Part shown: piece after piece, positions 55,161 to 64,000 of the stretch
Layout: the number at the start of each line of letters is the position of its first letter
Numbering within the stretch: position 1 is the stretch's first letter
Source: Mytilus galloprovincialis
Taxonomy: Eukaryota > Mollusca > Bivalvia > Mytilida > Mytilidae
Direction: 5' to 3'
Assembly (NCBI RefSeq): GCF_965363235.1
Contig: NC_134843.1
Span: 64,395,865 to 64,459,864, forward strand
Length of the DNA stretch: 64,000 nt
Made by a program: the position numbers and the translations under genes
Notes under the pieces: generated by a model
What the model saw: only the letters and a program-made list of their open reading frames with translations
Told to the model about the DNA's origin: nothing
Database searches by the model: none

Positions 55161-56579
55161 CTTTTTAATACAAATCGAGTCTTTGAAACAGTATGAACAC
55201 AAGTGTTCAGTAAGTCTTAGTGTAAAATGTTCATTTCTCAAAGTTGATCAAATTATTTACTGTTTCCAGCCTTTTTTAAAATTTTATTTAATTGTTTCTT
55301 TTCGCCAATATTTGTAATTTCTGTATATTTCTTAGATGCTTCAATATCACTTACTCTTTAAATGTCTTGACGTCTTGTGCTAGCGTCTTCACTTCGAAAA
55401 CGAAATCATTTGTTTAAAAAAGAAAAAAATCAACCAGAAACTGTCAAATGATTAAGACGATCCTCTCTGATGATTTTTATGTGTCATAAATTACTTGAAG
55501 ACAATTCCATTTCATTTGCCTTCAAGTTATACAAAGTCATTTGAAATTCCTGCTTACTTATGTCCCCATATAATATGATACTTGTTATATAGAGGACATC
55601 CGCACAAGCTTTTATTAGATTAATCATATTTTTATGTTTGAAGACTCTTACTCTACCTCAATTTCAATCCATGTTCATTCCAGCTTCGTCGAGGATTTTG
55701 AAGATCATTAACATCCTGTCTTCAAAGTGTTTTGAATAACCGAAACTTCTTTATACACTGGCCTTCTTGTTTAATACTTTTTTCAGAAATGTTTTTTTAA
55801 ATATGATTTCTGGATTTCTTTTAAGTCTTTTCGTTAAAAGCCAATTAAGCCCTTTTTAAAAATATCTATGAGTATTTTTAATGGGTTTTCTTTTCTTTTG
55901 AACAGGATAGAATAATAGTTTGATAGGTAAAAATGTATCAAATCATTTTCCCCATATTTCTTGACATGCAAGTCTGTTTTAAATTGTTATTAAGGTTAAA
56001 AATCGAAAACATTAATGACAAGAGACAAGCAGAATTTTGCTGAAATGAAAGACAACAATAATTCACACAACATCACAGACGAACGTAAATGTCAGCAACC
56101 TTTTTTTTAAAAAGAAAGAAAAAAACAAGAGTTCATTCAGCCCCAACTCCAGATGAGTTAAACAGTCCGTTCGTCATTAGTGATACCTATCGTATTACTC
56201 ATGTTGGAAAATGGTACCTATTATTATGAGTAAAATAATTTACCGAAACATTCGTTGATTTGTTTAACAAACATTCATATAATCGAAATACTATCAGATT
56301 TTCTGATTTAAAACTACGATTAAAAGGAAATCAGATTTTTCTTGATGCAACCAGTTAGACCTCAGTTAAGGACAAACTCTGTTAAAATGTACGTTCAAAC
56401 TTTTTAAAATTGATTGATTGAATTCTAAACAAAATTATGATATACTAGAACACACCCGTATATCGCGGGTCCGTGACTTAATTAAAGTATATAACTATGC
56501 GCAAGCCTTATTTAGTATTAGTATTGTCATCTGATAAAGTCATGCTGATTATAAGATACACAGTTTTCTCTGCTTTCAA

Positions 56580-57180
56580 ATCTTTCTGTTTGAACCCGTC
56601 GAACTGGAACTTATCAATTATTGATAATATTAATTATTTGGAAAACAAAAGGTCCTGGAATGGAGTATTTTTAATCAACAGCATTGTCCTATATTAGTTA
56701 TAAATATTGAATTCTTTGATTCGCTGTTTTACGTCATGCCCGCTAACAAATTGAAAACTGTACCTTTAGTCCAGATTTTTAGTATTCGTATTGTTATCTT
56801 AGAAAGTCTAACTGATTAAAATCTACAATAGGTAACAATTTGACAATTAAGTAGTGTCAACCCTGTGATTATGACCCGTGTAATACTATATAGCATATTA
56901 ATCCTGAATACACCGTTTGGTGGTGCGCCTGTCAGATGCGGAACGTACATATAAGGTAATCGGTAACAGGTGAATATACTATTGGTATCGGTATCGGACT
57001 CGACCCGGAACTTCTTAATTATTGGCAATATTAATTACGTGGAAAACAAAAGGACCTGGAGTGGTGTAATTTTTAATCTACACCTTTGTACTATATTAGT
57101 TATATATAAAGTTGAATTCTTTGATTCGTCGTTTTTACGTGATGACGGCTGACAAATTGGACCTCGTAATTTTAGTATTA
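56580..57180. repeat. two-copy duplication of about 420 bp spacing
   Basis: TATTAATTA(T/C)(T/G)TGGAAAACAAAA, TTGAATTCTTTGATTCG and TTTTAGTATT occur in both copies (56590-56810 and 57000-57180). Confidence 0.7.
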
Positions 57181-57779
57181 TAGATGTTCAGCGTTTATGT
57201 ACCATCTCTTTAAAGTAATAAATTGATTTTCAAAAAAGTAACTTTTGTTTATTTTTGCTGTTTGTTCATTGCTAGTAATATATTTTCCACTCATGCAACG
57301 GTTTCATGTGTTTAGTTTTTAAGCAGATAGGTAGAAACAACAACAAAATCTATCAACACCACTAACTGTAATTTATATATACCCTTTTAATCTTCTGTAC
57401 GGACCTAGCTTAAATTTGTAAGCAATAAGCTCTGTCCAATGATCAACAGATAAAATTATAATATCTATCTATCATACTGTCTACATGTTATTCTCTTGAT
57501 TTTTGACAAACATGTTAATTATTCAAATTGATATGCAATTTACGTGATTTCCAGGTAAATAAGAAAAGAACTTATCAAACAATAAGTTATACAATATACG
57601 CGTATGGTAATTATTTGAATTTATCTTTATTAAGTTACGATTTCAAAAAGGAGGGGAATCGTAAAAGATTGACATTTACAAACAGAGTACATTGTTATTT
57701 TATATGTAGCTTGCATATTTTGTTTTGAAACAGCTTTGATATATAGCTCATCACAATACTCCTGTTCTCAGCAAAAAAT

Positions 57780-57900
57780 AAAGGCAACAGCAGTATACCG
57801 ATGTTCAAACTCATAAATCCATGGACAAAAAACAAAATCGGGGTAACATACTAAAACTGAGGGAAACGCATTAGATATAAGAGGAGAACAACGACACAAC
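57780..57900 (+). repeat. dispersed repeat (same family as 31585)
   Basis: CAACAGCAGTATACCGATGT, CATAAATCCATGGAC and GAGGAGAACAACGACACAAC mark it. Confidence 0.6.
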
Positions 57901-57952
57901 ACCAGTTCCTCTTCTGTAATCAAAGAAAAAAGTTAAAACAAGACAATGAACA

Positions 57953-58587
57953 GTAACGTCAGAGTACCCAAATTGCACCTATTTTGACAGTTTTTTAACC
58001 TACGTTTATTTATATTTCAAACAAAAGTTTTCATTATATGTTTATTTTGTAGATGTATCATTATTTATTATATGGTTTCACCAATTACATTTTGAATCCA
58101 TATGGAATCATAGAAAAATTGGTCTAAACTGACCTCCAAACCACCAATGATTCTTAAATGAGGAGTACCCAAATTGCATCCGTGCTTAAATTCGCATCGT
58201 CAAAAATCTAATAACAGAGCTTTTGTTTAATTATTTCAAATATTTTGAACAATTGGATATTAGTCCATGCTTACTCTTCATTTTTTAAGACATAGATGCT
58301 TGTAACATATTGTATTTGCTCATTTTAAAAAGATGACGTTTTGATGATGTCGCATGGTGACGTTTCAGTACATTTTGCTTTTTCAGTAAACACTTCATCT
58401 GTTGATAAATACTATGAACGTTTTGTGCATATCTAAATAGTTTTACCTATGTTGAAAGATGTGCATAGTATCAAATCATGAAAATACAAATTGTTTAGTC
58501 TCTAGGAAATCTTGTAAGATTTCCGCTGCTGTTTTTTTCTAAATAGGTGCAATTTGGGTACTCGTTGCAATTTGGGTACCGTTACGT
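57953..58587. mobile_element. 635-bp element with GAGTACCCAAATTGCACC ends
   Basis: The ends carry AGTAACG..GAGTACCCAAATTGCACC and, inverted, GGTGCAATTTGGGTACTC..GTTACG. The motif occurs four times in all (57974, 58162, 58548, 58567), two of them in tandem at the right. No protein frame; a fold-back/MITE. Confidence 0.62.
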
Positions 58588-59001
58588 TATATAATTCCTT
58601 TAAAATTCCATTCCAAGGTCAGTCTATTATTCTAATGCAAATATTTTGTATCAATGGTTCTGATTGATTGACAGACAGTTAGCGTAAAATTCTTTATCTC
58701 CTTGTCTGTAACTAAGGAAGCCGACATTTTGAATTGCTGAATGTATTGACATTTAATTTCTACAATAATAAGCCAAAAAAACTCACATGTTGCATCTAAA
58801 AGTCTTCTTTTTATCAAATTATATTACATTCTGAAGCGGCACAGAAGCCAGAAAACGCCCGGTGTGTATGTTTGACAGCGGAAGCATACCTATGACATCA
58901 CCTAGTGTAGGGACCATCTTTTCGCGGAATTTTTCTTAAATGAAGATTTTACACTGAAATAATGATTGAAATTTAATTATGAACTGGTTTTGCATTAGAA
59001 T

Positions 59002-59169
59002 AGAGATAACTGTATTGTATTTGAAGCTTTGGGGACGTCCATCGGTAGTTTTACTGTCGCAAATAACCGTTTACCGGTCTCCGCTTCGCGTCGCCAGGTA
59101 ATTTAAATTTGCGACAGTAAAACTATCGATGGACGTCCTTAAAGTTTCAAATACAATACAGTTATCTCT
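59002..59169. mobile_element. 168-bp hairpin element with 63-bp arms
   Basis: Left arm 59002-59064 and right arm 59107-59169 are inverted copies with about four mismatches (starts AGAGATAACTGTATTGTATT). The 42-base loop is CG-rich (ACCGGTCTCCGCTTCGCGTC). Would form a stable hairpin as RNA or single-stranded DNA. Confidence 0.85.
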
Positions 59170-61919
59170 TAATTTATCTAAGCAAACAAAAAACAGTAGA
59201 TCAAAAATGCGGACATTATAATTGTTAACATGAATTTTTTTTAAATTTGAATGCTGAGATTAGCTATTGCATTTAATGTAAATGACATTGAAAATATTCG
59301 TAATGTTTCCATTGCTTCAGGGTCATCCTTTTACAGCAGTGTAATGTTAAATAAAGCACATAAGGAATAGACTCGTCTCTTCGATTTATTGTGAAACAAA
59401 GGCGAAAGACACAAGAGCGAAATCCAACACAAAACACAACAAATCAAAGATAAGACTGAGCAACATGAACCCCACTTAAACTTGGGGTAATCTTAAAAGA
59501 GGGGTGAAAGATACCAGAGGGACATTCAAACTCTAAGGTTCTATGGAAGAGTTAGCAGAACCTGCTCTACATGTGACACCCATCGTGTTGCACGTGTTAC
59601 TGCAAGCCCGGTCATAAGTCTGTAGGTAAGATTTGTGAATAGGAAATGGGATTGTCATTTCCTTTATACCTTTACATAGATATAAACAGTCGAATATTTC
59701 CTATAGACATCGAGACAGACATCGCTGCATTCGATAAGCTTACATTCTATTTATACAGGTAAGGGTTTCTATTTCATCTGACAAACTAATCTCCGAACTT
59801 AATGCTATATAAAAATAATTTTTATTTTATTTTAAACATTGTTTTAACAATTTTCAAATGTGCACAATGTAACATGTATGAGTAGGGTATTACAAATTAT
59901 GCCATCAGAAAGGAAGCACGAACACCTCTTATTGTAAATACTGGTTTTATTAAAATGTTCAACAGACAAGGAAAAAGATAAATTTTAAAATGTATTCTAT
60001 TGCATCATGTGCATGTCAAAAGTAATATTTTTTACGTACAGCATAATTTTTTTTCTGTATTTACCAAATCGTATTGTTTAGACGTTACAAACATAGTCTC
60101 AGAAAAAAACCCATATACCTTGTTATTAATACATATAGGACAACAAAATTCCGAGACAAGCGTGGTTACAAAATAATACCATGGAAATAATAAATACATA
60201 CAATGATATTCCAAAGTTTAAATTGTGTTGTGTTTTTATTAGCATAATTACACATTGCAGCATTATTTCTTCGAAAAAAATCATTCGAAATGTACATTTT
60301 TTAGTTGTTTTAATATTTTTGTAATTTATATTCGATTCGGTCCCGATACTTACATAGTTGATATGACTTCTTGCCACATGCATCAATAATTATATAATTA
60401 TATAAATGATAGCTCAACTGTGTACAAAGAAGGGTAAATTTCTATCAAATTTTTTTATGGGAAAAAAATGACACAATTTCTTTAAGAGATTCTTATTTCA
60501 TAATACAATACGTGTTAGTATTAGATCATAACGTAATACTTTTTCCTTTTAATTATATTGACTAAAATTGAAAGGACATTATTATTAACGAGTCAATTTC
60601 AATTTTCAAACATAATTATTATTATTTCAGGACTATTCTATATAAATATTTCAACGAACCAAACTTAAGGAAATATAAAAGATATATAGAAAGTAAGTAA
60701 TAGATATGTTCTTAGATTGTAGTGTTAAAGTGCAAAAATATAAAAATGAAATATTATCAAAGAAGCAAACTAATTAATATATAACACAAAGCTTCCCTAC
60801 CATTATGATTAAAGAAACTCCTTGATACCATACAAAAGAAATTTTCTATTGAGTCAAGTTTGATAAATGACCTACATATATATCTTTAGAAATAGATTAC
60901 ATTTTCTGAAAATCTGTTTAATAAAACCATTCACGAACGTGTGCATAGAGATCACAGTGCTAAACAATACCATTGGCAATGATAGAACGATAGCATTTTC
61001 AAGCAGGCTATTGTTCTGTGTTTATTTTATTATGGTTTTTGGAAGACTATATATGTTTGTAAAAACATACGGATCTACTCGTTTTCCAGCTTAAAGATGT
61101 CTCTTTCGCTTGTCTTGTATTTAGGTCCCAAGACAAGAGTTACACTATCTTTAGTATAAATGAACTCATCATAATTACCAGGATTATTTTTGTCTACAAA
61201 AAATGTCGGGTTCGAATACAAAAAGTTGGCTTAAGTGAAATTAAGTACAAAAGTTGAAGAGCATGGAGGAACCAAAATTCTTGTACATGAATTATGCTAT
61301 AGAAGCACGATAGGTTACGAATATGACTTTTTGAACATTGCACTTGTAAAGATTTGAAACAAACACCAATTTTATCAAAACAGATCAGCTCTGCTAGAGA
61401 AATTCATTGGTTGAGTGTTGGTTCGGGTTTTTGTATTACAACAAGCCATAACATACATTCTCTATATATCTCTATATATAGATTGTTTTCACTTGACATA
61501 ACGTAATATACAGATAAAGTGTGTGTAATAAAGCCTTTGCATGTTGGACTTGTATCCAAGACGTTATGTCATACACTGTGATAAAACCTTTCAATTCTGA
61601 CTGATATCGACATCATTACAACTGGCTGATGCAGGACGATTGCCTGCCATTCATCGTCTTACATAAAAATATACAAAACACCTTTCTTTTCTTATAAGAA
61701 TAGAATAAGGTTGATTGTAGCCATATGTTAGCCCTCACTATAAGAAGTTGTAAAGTACCAAACTTGAATATCGCAAAATGTTCTGTGCTATTTTTTACAG
61801 AGGTGCAAAGCTTAACTTGATTTAATCAACCGTTTAATTTCAAGAAATACAAGTTTAGGACCAAAATTTATAAACAACTATTTCATTATTGAATTTAAAC
61901 TCCTTTACAAACAGGCACA
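59170..61919. other. intergenic, no gene recognised
   Basis: A short reversed piece of the retrotransposon tail lies near 59494-59540 (AGAGGGGTGAAAGATACCAG). The rest is AT-rich without features I can name; the short open frames have no support. Confidence 0.45.
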
Positions 61920-62774
61920 ATGGGCAAAAGTACAGACAGACTTAACATCGTTGGCTTGAATGTAATTGGCAGTAATGGAAAGCAGATTTAATCTGACCAC
62001 AGATCGTATTTGGATGATGTTATCTTGCATAATCAACCAGATATTTTGTTTGACCCAGGAAACAATGTAGATATGACTTCATTAGCTCTTGAAGATTATC
62101 GGGCGGCAAGGGTGGCTTTCAACTTGGACACTGTGCTTCTGTATGATACTGAAAGATTGAAGTTACCAACGCCAGATTGGTATGGCCAGATACCATACTT
62201 TAAGGTTCCTGGTATAGATAAGGATAAATTGATGTACCCATTAGTGGGTATCATGTCACCACAACCAACTTCACATGTTGTCAAGAAATTCCATTGCATC
62301 AGTTGGCACTGGGAGCTAACACACCAAAACAATTGTTAAAAGGATCTCTTTCAGTTTGCTCGTCAAATCTTATGGCTTTCGCAATACCTGGCATTTCTTT
62401 CAGGGGTAGAAGTGCTGATTGGAGGAAATTTTAACTTATCACTATCGCAAATAAAACAAGTGGTTGATGAGCATAACCATCAGATCCATGGAGCAATTGA
62501 ATTTGTCAAGCCAATGTTCAGACAAATGGTATATGATGATGATATGGCTGATACCATTTATCGACAGGGACGTAAACTTTGTCAGCTAAGAGTTCACGAG
62601 TGCAAATCCACTAATAGCAGCAAACAAGAAGCTGATTATTTTGTTGCATCAAAACAAATGAACCTTTGTAATATCAAAATGATGGCAGAACCCAAAGGTC
62701 CAACAACGACTTCATGCATCAAGACAGCGGAAATCAGTATTCCAGCTACACCCAAAAAACACAGCGGAGGATAA
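61920..62774 (+). pseudogene. degenerate endonuclease/exonuclease/phosphatase-like ORF
   Basis: One frame of 285 codons from ATG 61920 to TAA 62772-62774 is broken by TAA at 61989-61991 and TAA at 62337-62339. The order LNIVGLNVIGSNGKQ, then HNQPDILF, LDTVLLYDTERLKL, and VLIGGNFNLSLSQIKQ fits the endonuclease/exonuclease/phosphatase superfamily (N-terminal strand, QPDI, tAILYD, GGDFN). The key Asp of GGDFN is Asn here. Two stops and the changed residue argue for a dead copy. The family match is by motif reading, so moderate. Confidence 0.55.
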
Positions 62775-63339
62775 AAAAAATATCGTATTAATATTTTAAT
62801 CAATGATTTACTTTCATTTTTTCATTAGTTTGTTTTTTAAAAGCAATCGATTAAAAAAAAAAATATCACAAATAGAGAAAAAAAAAATCCTCTTTTCAAA
62901 TAGTAATAAAAGTTATCGTCCAGATTATTTAAATCTTATCAAATTGGTAAACAGCTATTAGAAAATATATAGAAAAAGTAATCCTTACTTTTGAAGCTGT
63001 AAATCGTTATCAGTATGATACGTTTCCTAAAATAAACATGATAAATTGTTTGATGCTGACTTATATATATATTTTTTTATAATTGAATCAATCCGATATC
63101 ATCTTTTCCTCATCCACAGTGCACTTAGTCACAATGTAAGTCTTCGGAATACCTTGTCATTAATAAATATTGTTGGTAAACAGTTTATGTTTAAGAGCAA
63201 TTCTATGTTTTTGGTAATGCGCTTAGTCAGAAATATTGTAAAGATAGTACATGGAGTGGGATAAGAATATTGGAGATTAAATGTATAGTAAACAATGGTA
63301 TTTCTCATTTTCATTTGATTTTGATGCGAGTATATTATA

Positions 63340-63500
63340 AAAAAAGATGTAGTATGATCGCCAATGAGACAACTCACCACAAGAGATCAAATGACACAGA
63401 AGTTAACAACTATAGGTCATCATACGGCCGTCAACAATGAGCAAAGCCCATACCGCATAGTAAGCTATAAAAGGCCCCGAAATGACAATGTAAAACATTT
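63340..63500 (-). repeat. dispersed bivalve repeat, minus strand
   Basis: AAAGATGTAGTATGATCGCC, ACTCACCACAAGAGATCAAA and AACAATGAGCAAAGCCCATA match 17290-17435. Confidence 0.65.
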
Positions 63501-63669
63501 CAAATGAGAAAGCTAACGGTCTAATTGTGTTTATTCTTAACAAAATAATCATATTTGTAACAATCAGAGGTGTGCTTACTATTGTCTTTCTACTCTAGAT
63601 GAAAATTGTTTTTTTCAACTTGTTGGAGAGTGTTCATGTTTAATCCACCATTTTTACATAAGAAACTGC

Positions 63670-63805
63670 CAATACCAAGTCAGGAATATGACACTTGTTA
63701 TCCATTCGTTTAATGTGTTTGAGCTTTTGATTTTGCAATTTGATGAGGGACTTTCCTATTTGTATTTTCCTCGAGGTTCAGTATTTTTGTGATTATACTT
63801 TTTAG
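63670..63805 (+). repeat. dispersed repeat (TACCAAGTCAGGAATATGAC family)
   Basis: Same family as 14795 and 54910. Confidence 0.65.
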
Positions 63806-64000
63806 ATCGGTATTTAGTGCTATTCGTCCTTTTTCAACTTGGATTTGTGCTTTAAACTTATCCGATCAAATAACCTTCTTATTATCAGATTTACAGCTTT
63901 ATTCATATTTTATGCTGTTTCAACACTGAACCAGGTTTGGGGAGTAGTCACATACATGTTACAACGAGCTGCAATCTTTCTTGGCTCATTAAGTCAGGAA

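Larger units (their letters stand above)
52480..57952. other. intergenic with dispersed repeats, no intact gene
   Basis: 52540-52830 is related to 45400-45700 (CATAGT-ATTAA-GA, TTTAGCATGACGAAATT, ATCATCACAAA-GTGG). A dispersed repeat covers about 53430-53750 and the CAAGTCAGGAATATGAC family 54910-55160. A two-copy duplication is at 56580-57180. Nothing else recognised. Confidence 0.5.
62775..64000. other. end of window: dispersed repeats only
   Basis: 63340-63500 is the minus-strand copy of the 44590 repeat and 63670-63805 another copy of the TACCAAGTCAGGAATATGAC family. No gene recognised. Confidence 0.5.

Overview
The window looks like nuclear DNA of a bivalve mollusc, most likely a marine mussel (Mytilus-like). 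It is AT-rich, has multi-exon genes with GT/AG introns, and is packed with short interspersed, fold-back and tandem repeats of kinds I associate with mussel genomes. The species call rests on memory of repeat families and cannot be tested here. No bacterial operon, CRISPR array or rRNA gene was seen; tRNA-like sequence occurs only inside SINE-type repeats.

Region 0.4-28.3 kb (+ strand): one large gene reconstructed from splice sites and reading phase. Eighteen exons (486-579 to 28143-28312) join into a 2,730-nt frame coding for 909 residues, with every junction phase-compatible. Exon 4 encodes a segment that reads like a ParB/sulfiredoxin-type fold (box II-like DGNHSIKA, box III-like LGISRNEDTE), which would be unusual in an animal. 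The C-terminal half comes from a run of small symmetric phase 1-1 exons, including three related 60-bp exons and one exon made of nine 30-bp repeats, and ends in a basic, nuclear-signal-like tail. A further 50-bp exon-like segment would break the frame. Introns hold DNA-transposon-like inverted-repeat elements, a SINE with a 13-bp target duplication, minisatellites, and a ~171-bp tandem repeat carrying perfect DR1-type motifs.

Region 28.3-35.5 kb: a 483-bp tandem duplication, an apparently single-exon 231-residue unknown ORF (30437-31132), decayed retrotransposon 3' ends and fold-back elements.

Region 35.5-41.4 kb (+ strand): a three-exon gene (35511-35814, 36213-36401, 41132-41352) for a secreted 237-residue C-type lectin-like protein with a PAN/apple-like N-terminal part. 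Its second intron holds a 441-bp satellite-like array whose units contain a tRNA-like SINE on the minus strand, plus two copies of a TA-flanked MITE.

Region 41.4-64 kb: no intact gene recognised. It contains segmental duplications (45-53 kb), MITEs (43.1, 58.0 and 59.0 kb), a degenerate repeat-derived ORF with one in-frame stop (49.3-49.8 kb) and a degenerate endonuclease/exonuclease/phosphatase-like ORF with two in-frame stops (61.9-62.8 kb).
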